Shown piece after piece: positions 36,394 through 43,800 of a stretch of DNA of 64,000 bases. The notes beneath the pieces are model-generated. The model was not told the origin of the DNA, ran no database searches, and saw only the letters and a program-made list of their open reading frames with translations. Source of the stretch: Lucinisca nassula (Eukaryota > Mollusca > Bivalvia > Lucinida > Lucinidae); assembly GCA_963580285.1 (NCBI GenBank), contig OY757017.1, positions 112,997,245 to 113,061,244 of the forward strand, in the 5' to 3' direction. How positions within the stretch are numbered: the stretch's first letter is position 1; every line of letters starts with the position of its first letter. A program made the translations under genes and the position numbers.

Positions 36394-36747
36394 CATCATG
36401 AAAAAAACGCCTATGCGATTTTGACCCCCTCAAACCCCACTTTTATACAGTAAAACTGGGGTTTACAGGGGTAAACATTATTTTTCTTATTCCTGTTTGT
36501 GGGCCCCAAAATATAGATTGTGGGTACTCGATAGACCCGCCTGTACTTAATGCACAAAATGATTATATGTTAAAAAAAAACAAAAACGGGCAAATAAATA
36601 AAAAATCTTATCTCGTAGAGGCGGTTCTATCGAGTCCCCCCAATTAATGTTTTGAGCAGAAAAAAAATATCACAATTTTTCATCTTAAAATTTCCATTTT
36701 TTTTCCTGAAAAATTAATAATATATTTGCATAGGCATGTTTTCTTAA
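36394..36747. mobile_element. Family B MITE in the right arm only
   Basis: CATCATGAAAAAAACGCCTA to the inverted GGCATGTTTTCTTAATG. The left arm has only a stump of this end near 31598, so the arms have diverged by this insertion or by its loss. Confidence 0.65.
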
Positions 36748-36838
36748 TGCGAAATTTCACACCTGGTAGCATATCGGCGTTTGTCCCATTATCTTACATT
36801 AGAATTCGTCAAAATAGAAAAAGAATGCCATTGTTTTA

Positions 36839-37076
36839 CAGTACAGTCTTAGAAATCTTATTATCCCTCACGATCGTGCGTGATGAATTTCGAATGTCAC
36901 GTGACTTTTTAGCGTGGGTTTTCCGTGGAGTAATCGTGGAACTAGCGCGGGTTTTGCGTGGAGCGTGGAGAACGAACGTGAGCTCGCGCAACGCGAGCGT
37001 GATCGCGAGCGTGGAAAAGATTAACGGTAAACGCGAAGAGGATTATCTTTCGTTTTGCGAGAAATACCTGTATTGA
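36839..37076. repeat. Host repeat with degenerate GCGTGG units, right flank
   Basis: Matches 55780-56013 in inverted orientation, including 'cttagaaatcttattatccc'. The rest is irregular repeats of GCGTGG, CGTGGAAC and related words. The 116-codon frame across it is an effect of this repeat and not a gene. Confidence 0.65.
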
Positions 37077-37857
37077 ACCATTTTTTTTTTTTTTTTTTTT
37101 TTTTTGCGCAAATTGTACATTTATTTTATTAAATGGGACAGAAAGTGATTATCGCAAAAACACAAATAATTTCAGAGAGTTATACCTTTGGTCATAATCC
37201 CGATGAAGTTTATCAGCATGACCCGGGATGCATGTTTTTTTTTTTTTTTGCACACATGCATATACAAAATTTTCAGCCCAACGTTGGGTCTACAATGACA
37301 TGACGTGGTAACATTGTCGCATCACTGTCGGCCCGACGTTGGCCTGCTGTAGTGTGCTCGCTCCATACGTATTGAGATATTGAGATATATGTATCTTATT
37401 TACTGTACTTACTATATGCAGGAAAGAGGTATGATCTTGAGGAGAAAAGAAGAATTCATACAATAAACACAAACCCCGCTTGGATATCAACAAATTTTTA
37501 AAACACTCGCATATACGATTCAAAAGGCATATCGTCACTTACATATGTTATTATGTATCAAAAAGAGTATCTGACGGATGCATGGGCTCACGCACATACC
37601 CACAGCCGATCCTGAAGCGCGTGCCCATTGTGGGCATTTGACTGAATACAGCAGTGGCTGACATTTAACGCCGAAAGAGCACGGGAACGGACTGCATCGA
37701 ACCAGGGTCGTTCATCATACATACCTGTGTAAAGTTCAGTTTTAGAATACTGACTTTTATCTGCTCACACAAAGTATGTTGACCTATGACATATGACTCA
37801 AGTTCATGTTCTACAACAACAAAAAGTTCTTTATGACGCACGTTCTCAGACATAGAT
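37077..37857. other. No gene recognised
   Basis: Poly-T at 37081-37105 and 37227-37239. Nothing else recognisable on either strand. Confidence 0.5.
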
Positions 37858-38150
37858 TGTGGCTACTAGTTAGAGGCAGTTCTAACGAGCACCCACAACA
37901 TATGTTTGCCGTATAAATAAGAAGAAAATCAGGGATTTTCATCAGAAAAGTAGCCGTTTTGGATACGTGAAAAAAATAAACTATGTCGCACGGATGCGAG
38001 GCCCCCGCCCACGGGGGCTTGAAGAAATATATGGGTTGCATGATGCTTCCACACAGAGCTGAATCCGGCCCGCACACTAGTACTGGTAAACCGCTTAGAG
38101 GATCTAAGCCTGACCAGGAACCTCGGTGCGAGGCGGACCGTCCATGCTAA
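37858..38150 (+). mobile_element. Family B MITE fragment followed by S1 SINE fragment
   Basis: 'acatagattgtggctactag' with its hairpin (37858-37990) runs straight into an S1 sense copy (from about 38000) that stops after 'cggaccgtccatgc'. Confidence 0.7.
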
Positions 38151-38473
38151 TAACGCTCTATAAAAGGGTTATCCTTTGGAAGCAAGAATACACCACAGAA
38201 CTGAAATATATGGAGTGTACATGTTTGCTGGGCCAGACTAGCTAGTTTCGGCCAATTAGGCCTCATCAGTGACCCTCAGATATTTTCAAAATTCCACAAT
38301 GGATTCAATGATCCAAAAGGACAAGAAAATATAATCTACACTATGATGTAGGGCAGGGAGACGTTTTACCGCCGCCACACATTCCCATTATTGAAAGCAA
38401 ATGATTCGAATATCAGAAAAGAAAAGTCAAGTTTACTGGTTACACTTTAATAAAAATCCTAAAAACATTTAAA
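38151..38473. other. No gene recognised; left flank of Maverick element
   Basis: Contains 'gccaattaggcctcatcagt', a phrase typical of dispersed repeats. No coding region seen. Confidence 0.45.
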
Positions 38474-38479
38474 CCTACA
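38474..38479. repeat. Left 6-bp target-site duplication
   Basis: CCTACA, repeated at 45940-45945 immediately outside the right terminal repeat. Six bases is the duplication length known for Maverick/Polinton integration. Confidence 0.9.
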
Positions 38480-38794
38480 AGTAGTATAGGCGTCGCTTTG
38501 GCGCCACGGACTGCGCATGCGCGGGGATGACGTCACGACGCGTCGGCGCGTCAGCCATATTGGATGACCTCGGAATAACTTTGGCGCCATGGACTGCGCA
38601 TGCGCGGGGACGACCTCACGGCGCGTCGGCCATATTGGATGACCTTTGCCACGTCTCTATTGTTTGGTGAAGGCACTAAACAAAAGGTCAACCCAGCTGC
38701 TCAGTGACCTCGGAATAAAAATCCGTTTCTATTGTTCGGTGAAGGCACTAAACAAAAGGTCGAGGTGAAACGACAAGCCCTGGTTTATGGAAGG

Positions 38795-38892
38795 GCCGAT
38801 TCGCACCGCTTTACCTGGGCTAAGCGGTTTTCCAGTGCGCGATTCGTGGAAGCATCTATTTCTTCAAGCCCCGAGGGGCGGGGGGCTAAAAA
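38795..38892 (-). mobile_element. S1 SINE fragment inside the left terminal repeat
   Basis: Reads on the minus strand 'cccccgcccctcggggc' then 'gaagaaatagatgcttcc'. The mirror copy at 45446-45545 is at the equivalent place in the right terminal repeat. Confidence 0.8.
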
Positions 38893-38898
38893 GATGCA

Positions 38899-38903
<5 letters not shown>

Positions 38904-38942
<39 letters not shown>
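38904..38942. repeat. (TC)n microsatellite in left terminal repeat
   Basis: Mirrored as (GA)n at 45384-45427. Confidence 0.95.
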
Positions 38943-38944
<2 letters not shown>

Positions 38945-39550
38945 TTATACAAAATGTGACAAGGACTGTGTCGTTATTTGAGCTATAGATCATTTTTATC
39001 AGATTTTTTTCTATATTTTTGTTCGTAAACATGTTTGAATAGGTGTATTTGTCTTTCAAAACCAACTTGCGAAAATATCATCTGATAATGGATTTTAGCC
39101 TGAAATGCGCCAGTCCGCTTAACACGGAAACACCTGCCCTTAACAGGACTGCTGAACCCAAACAAAGAAAAAATGTCATCTGCTAGTGGTGATTATCGCT
39201 TTAAGGTTCATTCGCGGTACATTGGCTTTTTATCGATACGACTATTTGGGCCGGCGAACGAAAAAACCTATAAAAGTAAAACTTTAGCGACAATATATGA
39301 CCGATCAGCCCGCGTATAAACGCGGTCTCATCACAAAACTAAGGATCAGAAGGGGTACTAAAATTTGAAAACGAACATACCTGGATGACCTCGGCCAGTC
39401 CGCTTAACACGGAAACACTACGGGGACGAGGTCATTCCTGAGCATCTCAAGTGGGTGTTGGCTACTTGTATCGATTCCTGATCATTGCCTTCAATTCTAT
39501 TTTGAGAGTGTTAGGATAGAAATGATTACAAAACAAGTATATTTTACGCA

Positions 39551-39556
39551 TTTATT
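39551..39556 (-). terminator. Poly(A) signal AATAAA after the protease gene
   Basis: On the minus strand, AATAAA lies about 30 bases past the protease stop codon, between the last gene and the left terminal repeat. It fits a shared 3' end for the minus-strand transcript(s). Confidence 0.6.
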
Positions 39557-39584
39557 TATCAACGATATATTGGTTAATTACACA

Positions 39585-40022
39585 TTATAAATGTCTTCTT
39601 CTAAGCATTCTGTTCATTTTAGACACAATCAGGTGGTCGTTGAACTTCTTCTGGTGTGGGTTGAATTCTTTGATAATGTATTGCATGTTTTTACCACGAG
39701 ATCTCACAATCACATAGTATGCGCAGTATAGTCCGCATACGTTAGAACTAGATTGTTGAAGCTGTTTATTGTTCATTAGGTAGGGTTTATTGAGTACCTC
39801 TTCAAATCCAACGCCATAACTTCTAGGGTCGTTTCCTACTGAGTCGAAAAATTCGTACGGTCCGTGTTTGGGAAAATATAATGTTACCCAGTGTTTCCCT
39901 CTTTGATAACTGGTGGATGTGTTGGAAATGACGAACCTTCCTCTTCGTTTTTTAATTTGGTCCGCTGCGCAGACAGTCACGGGACATCCAGAAAGAATAC
40001 GAGTCAATTGATCACTGTTCAT
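39585..40022 (-). CDS. Adenain-type cysteine protease (Maverick PRO)
   Basis: Maturation protease of the C5/C48-like fold that, in adenoviruses and Maverick elements, cleaves capsid precursors. The 145-residue product shows the expected triad order: H44 in GKHWVTLYF, D60 in YEFFDS and C96 in SNVCGLYCAYY, with Q89/Q90 just before as candidate oxyanion-hole residue. It has a basic C-terminus (MLRRRHL). It starts with ATG 6 bases downstream of the preceding ORF's stop, the tightest junction in the cluster, and is the last gene before the poly(A) signal. Slightly shorter than adenovirus proteases, as is usual in transposon versions. The frame is intact. Absence of a visible capsid gene makes its present substrate unclear. 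Confidence 0.9.
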   Translation of the reverse strand: MNSDQLTRILSGCPVTVCAADQIKKRRGRFVISNTSTSYQRGKHWVTLYFPKHGPYEFFDSVGNDPRSYGVGFEEVLNKPYLMNNKQLQQSSSNVCGLYCAYYVIVRSRGKNMQYIIKEFNPHQKKFNDHLIVSKMNRMLRRRHL

Positions 40023-40028
40023 CGTCGC

Positions 40029-40406
40029 TTAATATTTTAATTTTGTCCAGTCTACCAACTGCCCGTTTTTTACTCTTGGTTTCTTACGAGCAGAGGTCTC
40101 GCCCTTATGCTCCTTTTGTAATCGTGCTAGATCTGACTTTGCCATTTCGACCGCTTGAGCCACTGGAGTGACCAATTTCACCACCGGCTTTTGCTGTTCC
40201 CGCATTTCTATTTCTTTTTGCCGTTCATCTGCCATTTCCTGTAGAAGACGGTTTCTTCTCCCACTACCGACGATATAACGCCCCATGTAATCGGGTTGAA
40301 CGTAGCCCTCGCTCAAGTCTTTGAAATGTTGATACCATGCGTCGTAGTCCGGAACATAAGGCACCCATTTTAGCAGTTTCTTGTCAAACACTTCTATCGA
40401 ACCCAT
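40029..40406 (-). CDS. Unknown Maverick protein, 125 aa
   Basis: Not recognised. The 125-residue product begins with an ATG in good context (AAG ATG G). It has an aromatic N-terminal third with PDYDAWYQHF and YVQPDYMGRYIVG (residues about 18-48). A charged helical middle follows (ERQKEIEMREQQK) and then a Lys/Arg-rich stretch ARKKPRVKNG that could be a nuclear-localisation or DNA-binding segment. It lies between the other unknown ORF (60 bases upstream) and the protease (6 bases downstream). Gene order suggests a minor virion or core-associated protein, but that is only context. Confidence 0.65.
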   Translation of the reverse strand: MGSIEVFDKKLLKWVPYVPDYDAWYQHFKDLSEGYVQPDYMGRYIVGSGRRNRLLQEMADERQKEIEMREQQKPVVKLVTPVAQAVEMAKSDLARLQKEHKGETSARKKPRVKNGQLVDWTKLKY

Positions 40407-40466
40407 CTTTTTATTTTCTCCAAATATAGCGATGCTTTACCCTTCTTACGTTAATTTCATTCGTCA

Positions 40467-40886
40467 TCAGATTCCTGGTCTTCTGTCAAGACATGGTCGG
40501 GGCCAAACACTGGCGAATAAATCCTTTCTCAATTTTACGGCTTGCTGGATGGATTCGTCGACATTCATACCATGCTGTATTCTTAAAGTTTTAGCCGACT
40601 GTAGAATCTGCCGCTGAGTATGATCCTTTTGCAGCTGGTGATAATCCATTAGAAACATCGCGTAATCGTGTCTTAGTCTTTTCCTGAGGGAGGGTAAGCC
40701 CTCGTTTGCTGCGCGATGATAAGCGACCTCAGGTGCAGTCCCTTCTTCGATGTAGCTATTAACCTTATCTTTAAAGCGCTCTGCATTCGATTGCCTTAGA
40801 GGTTCCTTAAACCTTCTCTCCCATATTTCTAGACATAGGCGGTCTTCTTCCAGATCATCTTTGGCACGTTTACCCGGAGGTCCCAA
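40467..40886 (-). CDS. Unknown Maverick ORF without ATG, in frame with the ATPase
   Basis: Not recognised. About 139 residues, strongly helical and charged (WERRFKEPLRQSNAERFKDK; later HQLQKDHTQRQILQSAKTLR). The frame has no ATG near its beginning: the codon at 40884-40886 is TTG, and the first Met is about 75 residues in. Reading back, it is open for nine codons to the TAA that ends the ATPase, in the same frame. So it may be made by stop readthrough, from a spliced message, or be a decayed gene. There is no polypyrimidine-AG in the short gap to support splicing there. Confidence 0.5.
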   Translation of the reverse strand: MGPPGKRAKDDLEEDRLCLEIWERRFKEPLRQSNAERFKDKVNSYIEEGTAPEVAYHRAANEGLPSLRKRLRHDYAMFLMDYHQLQKDHTQRQILQSAKTLRIQHGMNVDESIQQAVKLRKDLFASVWPRPCLDRRPGI

Positions 40887-40910
40887 TAAGGGGTAATGCG
40901 TGTCGTTTAC

Positions 40911-41711
40911 TTAACTTATCGATTCCATGTCATCGTCACTGTCTTCATCATTTATATCGGACTCATCGGATACCTCCAATTTCCGCTTTCTTTCTACCGG
41001 AAATATGTCACTGCGTAAACGCTCTTGTTCGGGCGTGCTCGATTTTAGGTCGACTATCAGGTACCCATAAGGCTGACTCGTAGCCTGTTCGCATCGTTTC
41101 ATAAACACTGAATTAGATGCCGGATAAATTCTTCTCGCCAACGTCGACACTTGTTGTCTGTCGATTGGATTATTGAAAAGGACGAGGTATTGCGTGTTCA
41201 AAGCGATGTCTCTGCAGGCTTTTCCTTGTGGAAATAGATTTTGTGTGAGATATACGACAGACAAGTTTCTGTGATGGCTTCCCTTGGTAAAGAGGTCCGC
41301 AATTCTTTGATCGCATTTAGCCTCTGTCATCAAATCGTCAAAAACCAGTACGTTCCTTTTGCGGGTATCGACATACTCGGAGTTAGTCAGGCTGTCCGGT
41401 ATACCGTGTACAAACTCTATCTGGGGTAGTTTGCTTTGCAAGTCCTCGTACAGTCTTTGCCATTGACCAAAACACCAAACGATACGTTCAGGTGGAGGGT
41501 ATATGAGGTCGGATAGGAGTAACTTTCTAGTCCACTCCGTTTTACCGCTTCCACTAGGACCAGTCACCACCATAGAAAACGGGTGTTGAAAGGTAATGCT
41601 GTTAGTCATGTCTGATTGCGGCTCTATCCCACTGCCGTGCTTATTGCGTTGGTGCCTTAACAAAGCATCACGTCTGGAGAACACGAGGTTACAGTCTGAG
41701 CATCGATTCAT
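40911..41711 (-). CDS. A32/FtsK-HerA-type DNA-packaging ATPase with N-terminal C2H2 finger
   Basis: Packaging ATPase of the Maverick/virophage/A32 group, which pumps DNA into capsids. The 266-residue product has a C2H2 finger (C4, C7, H20, H25), then Walker A GPSGSGKT at residues 51-58. Walker B is VLVFDD at 121-126, and the group's KGSHHRN and VVYLTQNLF motifs lie at about 143-160. An acidic tail (SDESDINDEDSDDDMES) ends the protein. Starts at ATG; no internal stop. The zinc finger fused ahead of the ATPase is an added DNA-binding module. The next ORF continues in the same frame past the TAA stop at 40911-40913. Family call is firm from the motifs; activity is not shown. Confidence 0.92.
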   Translation of the reverse strand: MNRCSDCNLVFSRRDALLRHQRNKHGSGIEPQSDMTNSITFQHPFSMVVTGPSGSGKTEWTRKLLLSDLIYPPPERIVWCFGQWQRLYEDLQSKLPQIEFVHGIPDSLTNSEYVDTRKRNVLVFDDLMTEAKCDQRIADLFTKGSHHRNLSVVYLTQNLFPQGKACRDIALNTQYLVLFNNPIDRQQVSTLARRIYPASNSVFMKRCEQATSQPYGYLIVDLKSSTPEQERLRSDIFPVERKRKLEVSDESDINDEDSDDDMESIS

Positions 41712-41784
41712 TTTTGTTTGTCAAGAGTTTGCAGTTGGGTCATTCTTACAAACTTTTCACATTTTTGACCAACACCTACATCAC

Positions 41785-41905
41785 CACAGCCACCACCACC
41801 ACAACCCCACCACCACCACCACCACCATCACAGCCACCACCACCACCACCACCACCACAGCCATCACCACCACAACTACCACCACAGCCACCAACACCAA
41901 TGTCA
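41785..41905. repeat. (CCA)n microsatellite
   Basis: About 35 irregular CCA units just upstream of the ATPase start. Pro/Thr- or His-rich plus-strand frames across it are artefacts. Confidence 0.9.
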
Positions 41906-41973
41906 AGTCCACCTCGTTTCAATTTGTTGGATAATGCTACTGGTCCCATATATTCGATTTGCGAAAATCACTT

Positions 41974-42147
41974 TCATTTCTGCGTCTCAATAAATTTCTT
42001 CCTGGCTATGCTTGAAAATAACTTAGTTTTGAGGGGTTTTTTTTTCTTGACGGTTCGTTTCGGAGGTCTCTTTTTTTGGAAGCATCTTGTTGGGGGGTTC
42101 TTTCCGGGAATCTTTTCAAGGGTTGTTCTATGAAAATAAATTAGTTT
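41974..42147 (-). other. Lys/Arg/Pro-rich frame without ATG
   Basis: A 57-codon open frame on the minus strand contains KKRPPKRTVKKKKPLKTK and ends ARKKFIETQK before a TGA. Such composition is typical of small DNA-condensing core proteins of adenovirus-like systems, but there is no ATG after the upstream TAG (42148-42150). It starts right after the tRNA's terminator. It could be an exon, a decayed gene or chance. Confidence 0.35.
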
Positions 42148-42156
42148 CTAGATTGT

Positions 42157-42161
42157 AAAAA
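42157..42161 (-). terminator. RNA polymerase III terminator
   Basis: TTTTT on the minus strand, three bases after the tRNA discriminator base, as expected for a Pol III gene. Confidence 0.75.
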
Positions 42162-42163
42162 TA

Positions 42164-42236
42164 TGGCACGAATAGGGCTCGAACCTATGACCTCCTGTTT
42201 ATGAGACAGGTGCTCTACCAACTGAGCTAAAGTGCC
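42164..42236 (-). tRNA. tRNA-Met (anticodon CAU)
   Basis: A 73-nt cloverleaf: D stem GCTC/GAGC, anticodon stem CCTGT/ACAGG with loop CTCATAA, five-base variable region AGGTC, T stem ATAGG/CCTAT with loop TTCGAGC, discriminator A. Box A TAGCTCAGTTGG is perfect, box B is GGTTCGAGCCC, and a T5 terminator follows. The acceptor stem pairs at 1-5 (GGCAC/GTGCC), but 6:67 (T-C) and 7:66 (T-T) do not pair. It is not a SINE head: there is no SINE body or A-tail, and it lies between minus-strand Maverick ORFs on the same strand. CAU could also be a Lys-modified Ile tRNA in bacteria, but Met is the default reading. Functionality is uncertain because of the two mismatches. Confidence 0.85.
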
Positions 42237-42379
42237 TGGATATACTTTGTATGTATTACAATTATTTTAAACTTATAGGTTTTTCTTTCTCGAGTTGTTG
42301 GAAGCCCTGAAAAGGGCTGTTTTGATACGAATTTGCTTCTTGGGTGAATCTTTCTAACATTAATCCATTCTTTTCCTCG

Positions 42380-42691
42380 CTACCTGTCATTCGCATCTCG
42401 ACTTGCTTTTTCAATAGCTCGATTCACGCCGGGCAAGACTTTCTCTAGAGTCCTCCACTGTCTCAAGTTCAAAGGAATACCGCGAATGGTAGCCGTTCGG
42501 TTTAAGAAGACACGAATGACGAGAACGATGTCGTTGTCTCTGTTGCACACCGAGATTATGACATTGTCCGTTAGATAAAATTGTTCCAAATACGAGCAAG
42601 CCGTCTGATTAGCTTCCACTTTGACATGGTAATCCAAGGGATGGTCTTGACTCCAGTCGATACTAGCCAAGACAAATATCGGAGAGGAAAG
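42380..42691 (-). CDS. PC4/Sub1-like ssDNA-binding domain ORF, no ATG
   Basis: PC4 (p15/Sub1) is a small ssDNA-binding transcription and replication cofactor. The frame shows the pattern of its C-terminal domain. A beta segment NVIISVCNRDNDIVLVIRVFL precedes RGIPLNLRQWRTLEKVLPGV and a terminal helix NRAIEKASRDANDR; G-I-x-L-N-x-x-Q-W is the most telling part. There is no ATG: the frame opens after a TAG (42692-42694) that ends the 34-residue ORF in the same frame, so it may be the second half of an interrupted gene. Lies just upstream of the tRNA in transcription order. A ssDNA-binding protein would suit protein-primed replication, but that is inference. Confidence 0.7.
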   Translation of the reverse strand, partial: LSSPIFVLASIDWSQDHPLDYHVKVEANQTACSYLEQFYLTDNVIISVCNRDNDIVLVIRVFLNRTATIRGIPLNLRQWRTLEKVLPGVNRAIEKASRDANDR

Positions 42692-42796
42692 CTAGATAAC
42701 GATAATACCAATAACGCCTGTCCATTTGACAGCTCTTAAAGGACGCCTCAGCTGTTCTTGTTGGACTTTATAAGTTTGTTCTTGATTACTTGTCAT
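42692..42796 (-). CDS. Small ORF, 34 aa, hydrophobic C-terminus
   Basis: Starts ATG and has a polar Gln/Arg-rich first part, then a hydrophobic end (WTGVIGIIVI) cut by TAG. The frame remains open past the TAG into the PC4-like ORF. It overlaps the upstream 47-residue ORF by 11 bases (ATGACAAGTAA). No known family recognised. Confidence 0.4.
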   Translation of the reverse strand: MTSNQEQTYKVQQEQLRRPLRAVKWTGVIGIIVI

Positions 42797-42929
42797 GCTC
42801 GTCAAGTTCCTCTTTCCAACAGTAGATAAACAGGTTTGCGCCTTCTCTAGCTTCGAATCGCAACTTGTAATTGGGTATCAGAGGTTTGGCTATGTATTCG
42901 TGACAGAGGCACAACAAAGTCAGAATCAT
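42786..42929 (-). CDS. Small ORF, 47 aa, hydrophobic N-terminus
   Basis: Starts MILTLLCLC, a short hydrophobic stretch, then a charged end (WKEELDEHDK). The frame is open upstream for about 26 codons without another ATG. Its stop overlaps the next ORF's start. Too short to be sure it is a gene; position and overlap are what one expects in a compact viral-type cluster. Confidence 0.35.
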   Translation of the reverse strand: MILTLLCLCHEYIAKPLIPNYKLRFEAREGANLFIYCWKEELDEHDK

Positions 42930-43051
42930 AATGAAAACGTCAACTCGTCTTCTTACGTCCCATACTTCTTTCTGATTGGTTTTTATTTTTAGAACTCAAA
43001 TAGCTTTTGAAAGTTACGTTTGATAATAGATTATACGTTCTATTGGAAAGG

Positions 43052-43243
43052 TCAACAATTAACACTACCTACAATAATTACACGTATTCGTTTTACTTTC
43101 TCCAACCAGTCTTCTACAGTCACACGGTGTACTTTTCTCAAATGAGAAACAATATACAACACATTCTTTCTATGACATATAGGACATTCATATACGTATC
43201 TGTGAGGTATATTTTCGCAACAGATACAGAATGCATTGTTCAT
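43052..43243 (-). CDS. Small C2H2 zinc-finger ORF, 63 aa
   Basis: Starts ATG with an in-frame TAA four codons upstream. Shows CICC at residues 6-9, then a C2H2-like finger: C20, C23, H34, H39 (ECPICHRK...SHLRKVH), a basic segment KVKRIR and a hydrophobic end. First recognisable ORF of the minus-strand cluster. Probably a nucleic-acid-binding accessory protein; no specific family assigned. The short coding length limits confidence. Confidence 0.5.
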   Translation of the reverse strand: MNNAFCICCENIPHRYVYECPICHRKNVLYIVSHLRKVHRVTVEDWLEKVKRIRVIIVGSVNC

Positions 43244-43483
43244 TTTGTCTTTTTACGCATTCAAAGCTCCTCCTCCATCTCAAAGATCCCCACTGACTGT
43301 TTACAGCATAAGTATTATAGGTCGGTTATTAATAGCAACCAATCAAAATATGTCGTAGCCATATTAAAACATAGGCCTTTATCCATTAGAAGTTATTGTC
43401 TGTTAGAATGGCGTAGAGCTCGGATCGGGTATGTCGTTTTAAGCTTTTTATTAGGGTTTGAAGCAGTTTGTTTGCGTTGTGCA

Positions 43484-43590
43484 TGTGTATGTAAGTATGT
43501 ATGTATGTTCTTGTGTATGTGTATGTATGTATGTATATATGTATGTATGTATGTATATATGTATGTATGTATGTATGCATGTATGTATGA

Positions 43591-43621
<31 letters not shown>

Positions 43622-43800
43622 CGGATGTATGTCAGTATGCGTGTATGTATGTATATATGTATGTGCGTATGTATGTATGCATGTATGAGTTTGTGTGTGT
43701 GTATGTATGTGTGTATGTGCGTTCATGTGTGTATGTGTGTGTACGTGTGTATGTGCGTGTGTATAAGAGAGTGTGCGTATATGTGTGTATGTGCGTGGTT
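43484..43800. repeat. (TATG)n / (TG)n microsatellite
   Basis: About 315 bp of TATG, TGTG and TGCG variants. Long Cys/Val/Tyr-rich plus-strand and His/Thr-rich minus-strand frames across it are artefacts. Confidence 0.95.

Larger units (their letters stand above)
31506..36836. mobile_element. 5.33-kb TA-flanked foldback element
   Basis: Arms 31506-33237 and 34600-36836 are inverted copies. Ends AAACAGTGGAATTC and GAATGCCATTGTTT are flanked by TA at 31504-31505 and 36837-36838. An uninterrupted homologous site occurs at 56014-56015. Both arms contain a family A MITE (31995 and 35747), GA/TC and GATA microsatellites, and a TGCGCATGCGC-plus-TGACGTCA motif at the inner edge. The right arm has an extra family B MITE (36394-36747). 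The spacer carries a SINE piece, GGGTCGTTTCGGCC repeats and ~120-bp units, but no transposase. TA duplication suggests a Tc1/mariner-type mobiliser; the long arms are unusual. Confidence 0.82.
38480..39416. repeat. Left terminal inverted repeat of Maverick element
   Basis: Pairs with 44909-45939. Includes two ~110-bp GC-rich sub-blocks with TGCGCATGCGCGGGGA and GACGTCA or a variant, the word AGGCACTAAACAAAAGG twice, an S1 SINE fragment, (TC)n and a region with 'cgcttaacacggaaacac'. It has one fewer ~75-bp internal unit than the right copy. Confidence 0.9.

Noticed and set aside
36726..37076. 116-codon plus-strand frame
   Set aside because: Lies in a dispersed GCGTGG-rich repeat also present at 55780-56126; composition is that of the repeat and no domain is recognisable.
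38732..38981. Paired frames in the two Maverick terminal repeats (also 45286-45622)
   Set aside because: They read through the SINE fragment and the (TC)n run; the duplicate copies arise from the inverted repeat.
41596..42133. Plus-strand Pro/Thr/His-rich frames opposite the ATPase
   Set aside because: Produced by the (CCA)n microsatellite; the ATPase is on the other strand.
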